Shown here one piece after another: positions 27,912 through 36,215 of a DNA stretch of 64,000 nucleotides. Each line of letters opens with the position of its first letter. The stretch's first letter is position 1. The notes below the pieces were generated by a model. That model worked only from the letters and a program-made list of their open reading frames with translations. It did no database searches and had not been told where the DNA came from. Source of the DNA: CAYMEV01 sp964389675 [NCBI: uncultured Candidatus Sumerlaeota bacterium] (GTDB taxonomy: Bacteria; CAYMEV01); assembly GCA_964389675.1 (NCBI GenBank), contig CAYMEV010000001.1, forward strand, positions 211,765 to 275,764, read 5' to 3'. The position numbers and the translations under genes are program-made.

Positions 27912-29209
27912 TTACCTCCGGGTATGAGCTCCAGTATCTCTTTTATCGACATCAACTGACCCTCTGACTCCAAAGCCCTGCAGTTTTCAAGGATAGACCT
28001 GGCGGTGCTGATCATGGCAGGGTAAGCGCTTCTGATCAGCTGGTTGGCGTATATGACTATATTTACACCGTGTTTTATCAGTTCATCTTCCGTTATTGTA
28101 TTGTAGCTTGTCGGCACAACAACAAGCGGTTTTTTATTCCCAAGCCCATTATACCTCCTGCAGAACTCAATAACTTCATCAGGCTTTTTGCTCCTGCTGT
28201 GGATCATGATCCCGTCAACTCCGGCATTCAGGTAGCTTTCTGCCCTCTTTATGGCATCATCATGCCCCTTTCCCAGTATCAGGCTTTCTATCCTTGCAAT
28301 TATCATAAAATCGTCCGTTGCCTGCACCTTCTTGCCTTCCTTTATCTTATGGCAGAAATTCTCTATGCTGTCCTGTGTCTGTTCTACCTCAGTACCGAAT
28401 AGGGAATTCTTCTTAAGGCCGGTCTTATCTTCTATTATTACTGCAGAAACACCCAGCCTTTCAAGGGTCTTTACGGTAAAGACGAAATGCTCCGTTCTCC
28501 CCCCTGTATCACCGTCAAATATGATAGGCTTGGTGGTAACCTCAAGCACATCATTAAGGGTCCTTATCCTGGATGTCAGGTCAACTGCTTCAATGTCAGG
28601 CTTTCCCTTGGCGGTTGAATCAGTAAGGCTGCTTGCCCACATTCCGTCAAATTCCCTCCTGCCATTCTGTGTATCAATATGCATATTTTCAACTATGAGC
28701 CCGGTAAGCCCGTTATGTATCTCCATTATCCTTACAATGGGCTTTACCTGTATAAGCCTCCGCAATGTCCTCCGCCTGAGGTCCGGCGTTGTGCCTATCT
28801 CCTGCAGTGCCCTGTTAAGCTGTGTTGATGAAATGCCCTTGGTGTAAGGAACCTCCACAAGCTTGCCGTTCCATTCTGCAAGGGCTTCTATAACCCGCTG
28901 GCGGGTTTCTTTCTGAACGCCCTCTTTCCAGTCATCGCCATGGACTACATAATCCGGCCTGAGCTTTTTAAGGTTGGGAACATAATCAAGTGTGGTCTGT
29001 GCAACAACATCCCTGACACCCTTGATATTTTCCACTATTTCCTTTCTCTGCTCATAGGTCATATATGGCAGGCGCTTATAGCTTGCTATTGCTTCGTCAG
29101 TCAGAAGGCCTATTGTAACCTCCCCATATTCCAGCGCTTTCTTAATGATGTTCAGATGCCCTGGATGAATAAGGTCTGCACTCATACCCACATATACCCT
29201 CTTTTTCAT
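27908..29209 (-). CDS. pepM: Cytidylyltransferase-PEP mutase fusion
   Basis: A two-domain protein of 433 residues. Residues 1-135 are a cytidylyltransferase domain with HPGH (15-18) and the distal ISSTQL motif. Residues about 150-433 are a PEP mutase barrel with the diagnostic [10 protein letters not shown] (E260-S269), which separates PEP mutase from isocitrate-lyase relatives. It makes phosphonopyruvate from PEP, and the fused domain probably activates the finished phosphonate with CTP. I chose the ATG at 29209 because AAGGAG lies seven bases before it; a GTG at 29230 is further upstream without a site. Fusions of this kind have been tied to CMP-phosphonate formation for glycan or lipid decoration. 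Confidence 0.95.
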   Translation of the reverse strand: MKKRVYVGMSADLIHPGHLNIIKKALEYGEVTIGLLTDEAIASYKRLPYMTYEQRKEIVENIKGVRDVVAQTTLDYVPNLKKLRPDYVVHGDDWKEGVQKETRQRVIEALAEWNGKLVEVPYTKGISSTQLNRALQEIGTTPDLRRRTLRRLIQVKPIVRIMEIHNGLTGLIVENMHIDTQNGRREFDGMWASSLTDSTAKGKPDIEAVDLTSRIRTLNDVLEVTTKPIIFDGDTGGRTEHFVFTVKTLERLGVSAVIIEDKTGLKKNSLFGTEVEQTQDSIENFCHKIKEGKKVQATDDFMIIARIESLILGKGHDDAIKRAESYLNAGVDGIMIHSRSKKPDEVIEFCRRYNGLGNKKPLVVVPTSYNTITEDELIKHGVNIVIYANQLIRSAYPAMISTARSILENCRALESEGQLMSIKEILELIPGGK

Positions 29210-29282
29210 ATCAGTACTCCTTTTTTGCACTGCCGGACAGCACTAATGGCCTCAAATCTATAAATAACCGTGAAAGCTAAAT

Positions 29283-30569
29283 TCATTCCGTTTTTTCCTG
29301 GCCTCCGGCAGTCCTCTCAATAAAATCAGCTCCTCTTTTTCCGCTTTCACCCGGGAAGCACCATATCCTGTCTCTGTATTCCTCAATATATCCCTTATAT
29401 GAATCATCTGCCCTGACCTTCTCAATGATTTCACTGATTTTTGGGCATTCCTCCTCTTTAAGGATATATCCAATCTTTCCATCCTTTATAAGCTTCATCA
29501 GTGTACTGCTTTTTGACTCCAGGCTGTTCATATCGTATTTTCGGCAATCAACCTCAAAGTCAGTGACAATTACCGGCCTGGAAAACAAAAACAGATAATC
29601 AAATATTATACCTGAAAAGTCAGATATCATGATATCTGACTTTTGCATTGCTTCAAGGCCGTTTCTCTTATTATCCCAGGCAAGGTTTTCTTTTTCGGAG
29701 TATTTGTCCTCAAATTTCCTGATCATGTCAGGCTCTGTCTTAAAGCTTTGCGGATGAGGCCTGAGTATCAGGCTGCAGTCCTTATCAGTGAGGATATCAA
29801 GCAGAGCACTGCCGAACCTTTTCAGAAAACCCTTCTCCCCCCAGCTCGGGGCAAGCAGTATGGTCGTCCTGCCTTCCTTTTCATCCTTTTGTTCAGGCAT
29901 TTCCCGGCTCATGAGGTCAAGGTATGTACTTCCTATAATTTCTACATCCTTTTCAGGCAGATTGCGGTTTTTTTCCAATTCCCTGATGACTGACAGCTGG
30001 TGCTGACCATTTACCAGAACAGAATCAAAATAATCAACGCCGTAGGGGGCATAGGTAGAGGTATCCTCGAGTCCGTGAACTATGTGGCAGTAATGCTTTA
30101 CTTTTTTGCTCCTTTTCAGCTGCAGTACATTCAGGCCCGGTGTCGTCATTATTACCATGTCGGCCTCAAGCCTGTTCAAGAAATAGAAAGCTTCATAGCC
30201 TCTGCCTATATATACCTTTTCAATATTCTCAAGATCGCTTTTCAGTCCGGGATCATCCTCTTCGCTTGCAAAATAGCTGCATCTTATATTCCGTCTGTTC
30301 ATTTCCTCGATAATGGGGAGGAATACATTCCAGTAATGAGCCATCTCTGAATAGAAAACAATACCGAATTTCCTGTTAAGGTCCTTCTTCTTGGTCTTGA
30401 ACACATAGTTCAGCCTCTCATAGACGAAATTCTTGATCAGGTAGAACAGGGTCGCTGCCAGGGCGATTACAGCCCCGACGATCATGCTTCCGCTCCCGGG
30501 GTCAAGGTATGCATAGGCGGGCAGCGGTATCAGAAAAACAAGGATAAGGATCAGTAATATTTTAGACAT
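29283..30569 (-). CDS. CDP-glycerol-glycerophosphotransferase-family transferase
   Basis: A 428-residue protein. The first 20 residues form a signal-like helix; a second helix (SMIVGAVIALAATLFYLI) follows and anchors the catalytic domain. The body matches the CDP-glycerol glycerophosphotransferase family: GIVFYSEMAHYWNVFLP, HIVHGLED, LLAPSWGEKGFLKRF, LILRPHPQS and SDIMISDFSGIIFDYLF. Members such as TagB and TagF move a phosphopolyol from CDP to a polymer. In this operon the donor is more plausibly CMP-hydroxyethylphosphonate. The family is normally cytosolic, so the leading LDPGSGS loop and two helices are notable. It overlaps the YidC-like gene by eight bases. Confidence 0.85.
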   Translation of the reverse strand: MSKILLILILVFLIPLPAYAYLDPGSGSMIVGAVIALAATLFYLIKNFVYERLNYVFKTKKKDLNRKFGIVFYSEMAHYWNVFLPIIEEMNRRNIRCSYFASEEDDPGLKSDLENIEKVYIGRGYEAFYFLNRLEADMVIMTTPGLNVLQLKRSKKVKHYCHIVHGLEDTSTYAPYGVDYFDSVLVNGQHQLSVIRELEKNRNLPEKDVEIIGSTYLDLMSREMPEQKDEKEGRTTILLAPSWGEKGFLKRFGSALLDILTDKDCSLILRPHPQSFKTEPDMIRKFEDKYSEKENLAWDNKRNGLEAMQKSDIMISDFSGIIFDYLFLFSRPVIVTDFEVDCRKYDMNSLESKSSTLMKLIKDGKIGYILKEEECPKISEIIEKVRADDSYKGYIEEYRDRIWCFPGESGKRGADFIERTAGGQEKTE

Positions 30570-31284
30570 TGCAAAAACTCCGATTAATTAAAGTTTTATT
30601 CTTTAGCTTTTCATTTTCAAAATAATCATAGCCGATATGTTTCAGATAATTGAATATATTATTGCAGGTCCAGTATATAAGAAGGCCTGAAGGAGAATTA
30701 TAAAGCAGTACAAAAAAGAGAAGGGATATGAAATACATCTGCAGCCTCTCATTGGCTGTGAGGTTTTTTCCGTATACATGGCCTGCAAGAAGGCTGAAGG
30801 CTGTCATAATGAACGGGAGGACATTGATGCTTAAACTGCTGATGCTTATAAGGGAATCAGGCTTTCCAAGGTCACTGAAGAACATGAACGATACACCCTT
30901 GATAGGTTCATAGCTTGAAAGCAGGTGGTATGCGGCAATAAAGAAGGGTACCTGCAGAAGCAGTCCCATTGACGACCTTAATGAGTAGACAGGGTGATAG
31001 TTGTTCTGCCTGTAAAGGGTCTTTATATAAAGGTGAAGCTCATAGCCTTTATATACCTTCTTCAGGTCATTAATGGCCGGGGCCATCTTTCGCCTTATAT
31101 CACGCTCTTTGACCTGCATCTTATTTGCAAGGTGGTACAGGGGAAGAGTAACTGCACTGATTATCAGGCTCACTATAATTATTGATACCCCGTAACTGCC
31201 GGTTATTGAGAATGTAAACTCGATGATCCAGGTTATTATAAATTCTATCGGGTATATAAATATCAAGTATAGAACTGATAACAT
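30562..31284 (-). CDS. YidC/Oxa1-family membrane insertase paralog
   Basis: A 240-residue YidC/Oxa1/Alb3 homologue lacking the large periplasmic domain of Gram-negative YidC. It has SYGVSIIIVSLIISAVTLPL (core helix), the charged cytoplasmic coil KMQVKERDIRRKMAPAINDL, and the later helices with LLQVPFFIAAYHLLS and GLLIYWTCNNIFNYLKH. The conserved arginine of the hydrophilic groove is not clear: the usual position reads S in TLPLYHL context. It is the first gene of the phosphonate operon and overlaps the transferase gene. As a housekeeping YidC would normally sit beside rnpA and rpmH, this is probably a dedicated paralog, perhaps inserting or scaffolding the transferase. Confidence 0.88.
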   Translation of the reverse strand: MLSVLYLIFIYPIEFIITWIIEFTFSITGSYGVSIIIVSLIISAVTLPLYHLANKMQVKERDIRRKMAPAINDLKKVYKGYELHLYIKTLYRQNNYHPVYSLRSSMGLLLQVPFFIAAYHLLSSYEPIKGVSFMFFSDLGKPDSLISISSLSINVLPFIMTAFSLLAGHVYGKNLTANERLQMYFISLLFFVLLYNSPSGLLIYWTCNNIFNYLKHIGYDYFENEKLKNKTLINRSFCNV

Positions 31285-31619
31285 ATCATCAACCCCTTAT
31301 GATTTAAGCAGTAATAAAATCATATTCGGCCTTCCCAGGTCTCGAACTCACCTGCACTGCTGTTTTCATTGAATTCAAATTAAAGAATAACAATTATAAA
31401 TCTTTTCCAGGATGAAGTCTATTGAATTAAGCAGCAATTACAAGGAAAAAAATACCCGGATCAGCATTATGGCTTAAATATTAGCTGAAAAGCATTATCC
31501 AGTACATTTTAATCCATGGCTGATTCAGGAAATCCGGATTTGCAGGAATCCTGCCTGTATCCTGTCAATTGGCATAGATTAAATCAGCAGGATATTTTCT
31601 GCAAAAGGCATTTTAAGCC
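31285..31619. other. Intergenic region with no gene
   Basis: 335 A+T-rich bases separate the phosphonate operon from the serpin gene. I see no open frame of interest. Small dyads are present: CAGGT/ACCTG at 31336-31354 with a T-loop-like centre, AATCCGGATT at 31531-31540 and GCAGGA/TCCTGC at 31542-31554, the last possibly part of the serpin terminator. A minus-strand promoter for the phosphonate operon should lie near 31300-31360, but I cannot point to a convincing one. Confidence 0.4.
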
Positions 31620-32870
31620 TTAATCGCCGCTGGAGGACTCAATATTCGGATTCTCGATCCTTCCCATGAATAAAATGCTCTTTGTGGAATTGTCAGCAAT
31701 CAGAAAGATAAAGGGGCGGTCAGCAAGAAAACGCTTTTTTTCCATAGGCGGCGGGGCACTTGTCCTTTTGATCTCTACGGAGGTCACACCTGCCGCCTCA
31801 GTACCCTCTTCATTTACCTCTACAAATGCCTTGTGTCTCACATTGCTGATATACAGGTTTTCCCCGCCGGCTGCAGCTTTATCATACATTCCTGTAAAAT
31901 CAGCCTTATTCGAGTCATATGCATCAGTCATGCCCATAGACTGCAGTACAGCATTCAGCGTCACCCCATAGGCGAGTTTAAATCTGGGTATGGATACATC
32001 CACCCTGCAGTACCTCATGCATTGCTCCATATCCCTGAAAAAATCCCCTGAAATAAGATCCTGAGGCTTTTTCAATATGCCTGTGCCCTTTTCAGAGGGC
32101 AGAACAATAAACATTGACATCTCCCGCTCTGAATAAGGAAGCTCAAGTACCTTGCATCCCCTGTAATCCGCATACCTGAGCTTTCCGCTCCTGTTCATCA
32201 TATCGGCTTTAACAGCTTCACCGGAATTCAGATGAAAATCAGCCTTTTCTGTCCTTCCCGGATCAAATTCAGCATCCCAGGAAGCCTTAAAATACACGGC
32301 ATTTACAAGCACCATCACTGTCAGTGGATCCAGCGCACCTGGAGGTATCATATCCATTATAAGGCCATTTGTGTTTTCACTGACCCAGTCATTTATCATC
32401 CTTCTTACTTTTTCAGGATCCTTGAAATTTACCGGAAAGATATTGACACTGTAATATTTTTTCAAAAGTTCCTTAAATTCACTGTAGAAAGAATATCCCT
32501 CCTGGGGCCATATTGAATTGGCTATCATAAGCCTGATCTTCCCCTCATGCCCAAAACGCCCGAGTTTTTGCATAATATCGCTCAGTGCCCTATGAACCTC
32601 ATTACCTGGGAGTGATAACTTAAGCACATCCTTCATCTGGGTGGCAGTCTCTCCCCCTGCGCCGCCGTATGTCATGGCAAGTGCAGATGATATGCTGTAG
32701 GGGGATATGAACAGGTTTCCTTCTTTCCTGCATAACTCCCCGAATATATCAACAGCAAAAGCATTGTTATCATCAACAGCTGTCGCACTTTTGTCCCCGG
32801 CATCCAGGACAGGGCATAACAGGACCGGCATCAGCAAAAGCAAAAAAAGAAATATTCTGGAAATAAGCAT
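31620..32870 (-). CDS. Secreted serpin (serine protease inhibitor)
   Basis: A 416-residue serpin with an N-terminal signal peptide (about 1-24). Family landmarks are NLFISPYSISSALAMTYGGA, LVNAVYFKASWDAEFDP, ELPYSEREMSMFIVLPS and the C-terminal RPFIFLIADNSTKSILFMGR. The reactive-loop hinge is EEGTEAAGVTSVE, with small residues as needed for loop insertion, so it should be inhibitory. Counting fifteen from the hinge glycine puts P1 at or near the Thr of KRTS, with Arg just before it; the target may be elastase-like or trypsin-like. Whether it is periplasmic or outside the cell is open. GGGAGG precedes the ATG. It is monocistronic. Confidence 0.95.
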   Translation of the reverse strand: MLISRIFLFLLLLMPVLLCPVLDAGDKSATAVDDNNAFAVDIFGELCRKEGNLFISPYSISSALAMTYGGAGGETATQMKDVLKLSLPGNEVHRALSDIMQKLGRFGHEGKIRLMIANSIWPQEGYSFYSEFKELLKKYYSVNIFPVNFKDPEKVRRMINDWVSENTNGLIMDMIPPGALDPLTVMVLVNAVYFKASWDAEFDPGRTEKADFHLNSGEAVKADMMNRSGKLRYADYRGCKVLELPYSEREMSMFIVLPSEKGTGILKKPQDLISGDFFRDMEQCMRYCRVDVSIPRFKLAYGVTLNAVLQSMGMTDAYDSNKADFTGMYDKAAAGGENLYISNVRHKAFVEVNEEGTEAAGVTSVEIKRTSAPPPMEKKRFLADRPFIFLIADNSTKSILFMGRIENPNIESSSGD

Positions 32871-32913
32871 ATATTACTCCTCCCGGGTATTATTTAAGGC
32901 ATCAGGCCTTTTA

Positions 32914-33396
32914 TCAGCGATTGCCCCTGTTACCCCTGTACCGCCAGCAGTTTTTCCTGCAGAACATTTTCTTTTCCCTTCCCCCGCACACAATACGCTT
33001 GGAACCGCATTCAGGGCATAAGCAGTCGCCTTTCAATATCTTTTCAAAGTTCTCATATGTTTCCTTCCAGGTACTGCCACAGTCCAGGCACTGGACAAGG
33101 CATATATTCCTTGTATAGTTGCCGCCCTCTATCCTGATTGTCTTTCCATTTATAAGGCTGTCTGCTATCTTTGCGCGGGCTGTACCGAGTATTCTCTGAA
33201 AGGTCTGTCTCGAAACCTCCATCCTGTTCGCACAAAGTTCATTGTCCAGTTCCTCAAGGTCCTTTAATCTTACAGCCTCAAGCTCCTCAATATGCAGGAC
33301 ATTCTCCTCAAGTTCGGAAATATCCACATCATAGGGGCCAAAAACCTGCAGAGAGGGAATGAATTCCACCCTTCTTGGTTTGGTCGGCCTTACCAC
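32914..33396 (-). CDS. DUF134 DNA-binding-type protein
   Basis: A 160-residue DUF134 protein. The N-terminal RPTKPRRVEFIPSLQVFGP, then EELEAVRLKDLEELDNELCA and the helix-turn-helix MEVSRQTFQRILGTARAKIA, are the family core. The C-terminus adds a zinc-ribbon-like set of cysteines (CLDCG, CPECGSKRIVC, CRKNCWR). DUF134 genes usually accompany NifX/NifB-like and MinD-ferredoxin genes, as here. It may regulate that operon, although a terminator-like hairpin (33463-33496) separates it from the genes upstream. Confidence 0.9.
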   Translation of the reverse strand: MVRPTKPRRVEFIPSLQVFGPYDVDISELEENVLHIEELEAVRLKDLEELDNELCANRMEVSRQTFQRILGTARAKIADSLINGKTIRIEGGNYTRNICLVQCLDCGSTWKETYENFEKILKGDCLCPECGSKRIVCGGREKKMFCRKNCWRYRGNRGNR

Positions 33397-33462
33397 ATTA
33401 AAACCCCCTGTATTTTATTATTCTAATTATATTATATATCATTGATCATCAAATTAAAATAG

Positions 33463-33496
33463 CAGGCAGCAGATTATTATTTTCTGCTGCTGCCTG
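33463..33496 (-). terminator. Terminator-like hairpin after the DUF5320 gene
   Basis: A ten-base-pair perfect stem CAGGCAGCAG/CTGCTGCCTG (33463-33472 and 33487-33496) with a 14-base A+T-rich loop lies 20 bases after the DUF5320 stop on the minus strand and is followed by CTATTTTAATTT. It may end or attenuate the operon before the DUF134 gene. Confidence 0.65.
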
Positions 33497-33516
33497 TCTA
33501 TTTTATGAAGAATCGG

Positions 33517-33840
33517 CTATTTGCCTTCTTTTTCAAGACTGCTGAGACGGTTTTTGATATCCTTGAGCTCTTTTTCAAGAGCTTCAGCCTGTTTTGTCAG
33601 ATATTCTTTTTCATCTACTGGCACAATAGGCTCATAACCCTGCATATAGGGGTCATATCCTGGATATCCTCCCATACCCCAGCGGAAATACCTTCTTCTG
33701 TATCCCCTTCCTCTGCCTCCGAAACCCCCGTAAGGGTACGGATTTGCATATCCAGGGACACTGTATCCGGCGCAATAACCAGCTCTTCTGCCTGTCATGG
33801 GACCTGCTCCCATAGGACCGGTTCTATCTCCGCCTGGCAT
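33517..33840 (-). CDS. DUF5320-type glycine-rich small protein
   Basis: A 107-residue protein. It starts MPGGDRTGPMGAGPMTGRRA, the typical opening of DUF5320 proteins, continues with a Gly/Tyr/Arg-rich stretch (YPYGGFGGRGRGYRRRY) and ends in a coiled coil (EYLTKQAEALEKELKDIKNR). The start is the ATG at 33840, eight bases after GGAGG; a GTG at 33847 lies inside that ribosome site and is not the start. Such proteins occur almost only next to NifX-like genes in anaerobes. Their function is unknown. Confidence 0.85.
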   Translation of the reverse strand: MPGGDRTGPMGAGPMTGRRAGYCAGYSVPGYANPYPYGGFGGRGRGYRRRYFRWGMGGYPGYDPYMQGYEPIVPVDEKEYLTKQAEALEKELKDIKNRLSSLEKEGK

Positions 33841-33883
33841 AATACGCACCTCCTTTCTTTTTTTGTTTATAATGCATAATTTA

Positions 33884-34093
33884 TTATCCTCTTATCATTT
33901 TTGTCCCGCATTTAGGGCATTGGACCTCATAGCATGGCACACCCTGCTGGTGTATCATCTTTTCCCCGCACTTAGGGCAGACGCAGTATCCTCCGGGGCC
34001 TGCTCCGGGATTGTTTCCCTGGCCCTGGCCTCTTCCTGTACCGCGGCCTTTTCCCATTCCTCTTCCTGGCCTTGAATTATCTGAATTAAACAT
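33884..34093 (-). CDS. Small protein with two CPKCG knuckles
   Basis: A 69-residue protein. A Gly/Arg-rich N-terminal half (GRGMGKGRGTGRGQGQG) precedes two CPKCG motifs (CVCPKCGEKM and VQCPKCGTKM), together a probable zinc ribbon or small Fe-binding site. It lies between a NifX-like and a DUF5320 gene in the same operon. The role is unknown; metal carriage or nucleic-acid binding are possible. Confidence 0.75.
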   Translation of the reverse strand: MFNSDNSRPGRGMGKGRGTGRGQGQGNNPGAGPGGYCVCPKCGEKMIHQQGVPCYEVQCPKCGTKMIRG

Positions 34094-34118
34094 AATTTAC
34101 TTCACCTCCCTGTTTCAT

Positions 34119-34499
34119 TTATTCCTCATGGTCACAGCTGTTCTTGTCCAGGCCGTATCCTTTACCTGCCCCTGGACTGCAAAGGCTGTCGCCTCCGGCA
34201 AGTGTGCCTTCTTTCAGCTTGTCAACAATATCACTGATCTCTCCCTCAACCCCGAGTACCGTCTTCACTCCAAATGCGTTAAACATTGAAATTGCCTTAT
34301 TGCCCATGCCTCCGCATACTATCATTTCTACACCCTGTGAGCGGAGAAATTGAGGTATAGCCCCGGGCGCATGGCCTGGATTAGCAAGCAGATCCTGGCT
34401 TTTCAGTTCATTGTTCTCAATATCAATGACTGTAAAATTAGGGCACCTTCCAAAATGAGCTGATACCATGCTGCCATCCGTCGATATCGCGATTTTCAT
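34119..34499 (-). CDS. NifX/NifB-like cluster-binding protein
   Basis: A 126-residue dinitrogenase iron-molybdenum-cofactor family protein: MKIAISTDGSMVSAHFGRCP, the VIDIE segment, and the SQGVEMIVCGGMGNKAISMF block. The C-terminal tail is rich in Cys and Gly (SLCSPGAGKGYG, NSCDHEE). I chose the ATG at 34499 because GGAG is seven bases upstream; a further in-frame start at 34526 lies inside the preceding gene. In organisms without nitrogenase these proteins probably carry Fe-S clusters with the neighbouring MinD-ferredoxin ATPases. Confidence 0.9.
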   Translation of the reverse strand: MKIAISTDGSMVSAHFGRCPNFTVIDIENNELKSQDLLANPGHAPGAIPQFLRSQGVEMIVCGGMGNKAISMFNAFGVKTVLGVEGEISDIVDKLKEGTLAGGDSLCSPGAGKGYGLDKNSCDHEE

Positions 34500-34500
34500 G

Positions 34501-35373
34501 TCAGTTCTCCTTTTTTTTATTTTCAAAATAGACTAAAATCCTGTTCCATATATTTTTTATTTCTTCAGCAACTCCCTTAATTTCAGCCCTGACAGGTGTT
34601 TTGTATTCCTGCAGGGCCCTTACGATCTCTTTATTAAAGGGTATTTTTCCTATGATCTCAATATCCCTTTCCCTGCAGAATTCTTCTATCTGACGTGTTA
34701 TGTCCCTGTTCAGGTCATATTTATTAATGCAGACAAATGACTTTATCCCAAAATGCCCTGCTACCTCCAGCACCCTTTTTAAGTCACTCAAGCCTGACAG
34801 TGTCGGCTCTGTAACAGCCACTACAGCATCTGTACCGGTAATGGATGCGATAACCACACAGCCTATGCCGGGCGAACCGTCAATAAGCATGAACTTTTCT
34901 CCACTGCTGAAAGCCTCAGCATTCTGGCGCAGTTTGGTAACAAGCCTTCCCGAGCCTTCAGCTCCTACATCAAGCAGAGCATGGGAAAATATCCCGCCAT
35001 CAGTTTCTGATATGGTAGTAATGCCTGTCTTAATGCTTTTCAGCTTTATTGCCTTATTGGGGCACACAAGGACACATGCTCCGCATCCCTCGCATTTATA
35101 GGGCATTATACTGATATCTTCGCTTATTGCGTCAAACTCGCATACTGATACGCAAAGGCCGCATTTAATACACATTTCTTCATTAATGACAGCCTCCTTG
35201 GCTCCGTAAAAATCCTCCTGCCTGATCTTTTTTCCGGATAAAAGCAGGTGAAGATCAGGGGCATCCACATCGCAGTCAGCGATTATCCTGTCCCTGGCTA
35301 TCTCGCTGATTGATGAAACGAGAGTGCTTTTGCCTGTTCCGCCCTTACCGCTTATAAATGCTATTTTCTTCAT
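34501..35373 (-). CDS. MinD-type ATPase with inserted ferredoxin domain (second copy)
   Basis: A 290-residue P-loop ATPase. The deviant Walker A is GKGGTGKST (residues 8-16), followed by the Walker A' DCDVDAPD. Residues about 60-120 hold two 4Fe-4S motifs (CIKCGLCVSVC and CEGCGACVLVCP), inserted between the nucleotide-binding elements. The DGSPGIGC segment is characteristic. It overlaps its paralog by four bases and shares its architecture. Such pairs are thought to act in Fe-S cluster assembly or transfer in anaerobes; this is not proven. Confidence 0.92.
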   Translation of the reverse strand: MKKIAFISGKGGTGKSTLVSSISEIARDRIIADCDVDAPDLHLLLSGKKIRQEDFYGAKEAVINEEMCIKCGLCVSVCEFDAISEDISIMPYKCEGCGACVLVCPNKAIKLKSIKTGITTISETDGGIFSHALLDVGAEGSGRLVTKLRQNAEAFSSGEKFMLIDGSPGIGCVVIASITGTDAVVAVTEPTLSGLSDLKRVLEVAGHFGIKSFVCINKYDLNRDITRQIEEFCRERDIEIIGKIPFNKEIVRALQEYKTPVRAEIKGVAEEIKNIWNRILVYFENKKKEN

Positions 35374-36215
35374 TTTTCTGCCCTCTCTTTCAATGCTTTA
35401 TGCAGATCGATGAACTTCTCCCTTATTTCATCATCAGCCTCTACAGGCAGGATGCCGTTTGAATAATCAGCGGCTATCCGTTCTGAAAAAGGAATTTTCA
35501 TGATTATCTCTATATTTTCTTTTCTGCAGTATTCATCTATTATCACGATATTATCCTGAGCCTTGTTTATGATAACGCTGAACCTTTTATTCAGCTTTCG
35601 TAAAAGCTGAACTGCAATATTGAGGTCATACAGCCCGAAAGGGGTAGGTTCTGTGACCAGTATGCAGTAGTCAACACCTTCAAGTGTCTCAACAACACCG
35701 CATCCTGCTCCGGGTGCACAGTCAATAATTACCTCTGCATCATCCCTGTAATAATTTTTAATCTTCTTGAGTATAGGAACACTGACAGGCTCTCCCACAT
35801 CAAGCCTCCCCTGAACAAAACTCTTATCAGCATTTGCCTCTATGACACCTATTGCCCTGTATTTCCTTGTAATTGCCTTTCTGGGACAGGCTATCATGCA
35901 TGCACCGCACGAATGGCAAAGCTTCTCAAATACTATGACACCTTCATTCATGACCGCAAGTGCATTAAACTGGCAGGCCTCACTGCATTTCCCGCATGAG
36001 TCGCATAGAGAGCTGTCTATTGAAGGGTTGAAAACAGTAACATCAAAGCTCTTGTCTATTACAGGCCTGACAAAAAGATAGCCGTTAGGCTCTTCCACAT
36101 CGCAGTCTATATATTGCGAAACACCTGCTGTTGCTGCCATACTGAGAGCCACCGTAGTCTTGCCAGTCCCTCCTTTCCCGCTTAATACGGCAATTCTCAC
36201 AGGTTCTTCCCCCAT
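35370..36215 (-). CDS. MinD-type ATPase with inserted ferredoxin domain (first copy)
   Basis: A 281-residue paralog of the next gene, with Walker A GKGGTGKTT (residues 14-22), Walker A' DCDVEEPNGY, two 4Fe-4S motifs (CDSCGKCSEAC and CHSCGACMIACP) and the DCAPGAGCGVVE segment. The Glu-rich difference in Walker A' separates the two copies into the usual pair of subfamilies, suggesting a heterodimer. It overlaps the upstream NifX-like gene by 19 bases. Confidence 0.92.
   Translation of the reverse strand: MGEEPVRIAVLSGKGGTGKTTVALSMAATAGVSQYIDCDVEEPNGYLFVRPVIDKSFDVTVFNPSIDSSLCDSCGKCSEACQFNALAVMNEGVIVFEKLCHSCGACMIACPRKAITRKYRAIGVIEANADKSFVQGRLDVGEPVSVPILKKIKNYYRDDAEVIIDCAPGAGCGVVETLEGVDYCILVTEPTPFGLYDLNIAVQLLRKLNKRFSVIINKAQDNIVIIDEYCRKENIEIIMKIPFSERIAADYSNGILPVEADDEIREKFIDLHKALKERAEK

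Noticed and set aside
28251-28847. 198-codon open frame on the plus strand
   Set aside because: It lies entirely opposite the PEP mutase coding region and is low-complexity, rich in Ser and Leu.
31336-31354. tRNA T-arm-like stem CAGGT/ACCTG with a TTCGAG centre on the minus strand
   Set aside because: No acceptor stem, anticodon arm or D-arm can be built around it; the flanks are A+T-rich and unstructured.
33838-33849. GTG start for the DUF5320 protein
   Set aside because: That GTG forms part of the GGAGGTG ribosome site for the ATG at 33840, and the family begins with the sequence that follows that ATG.
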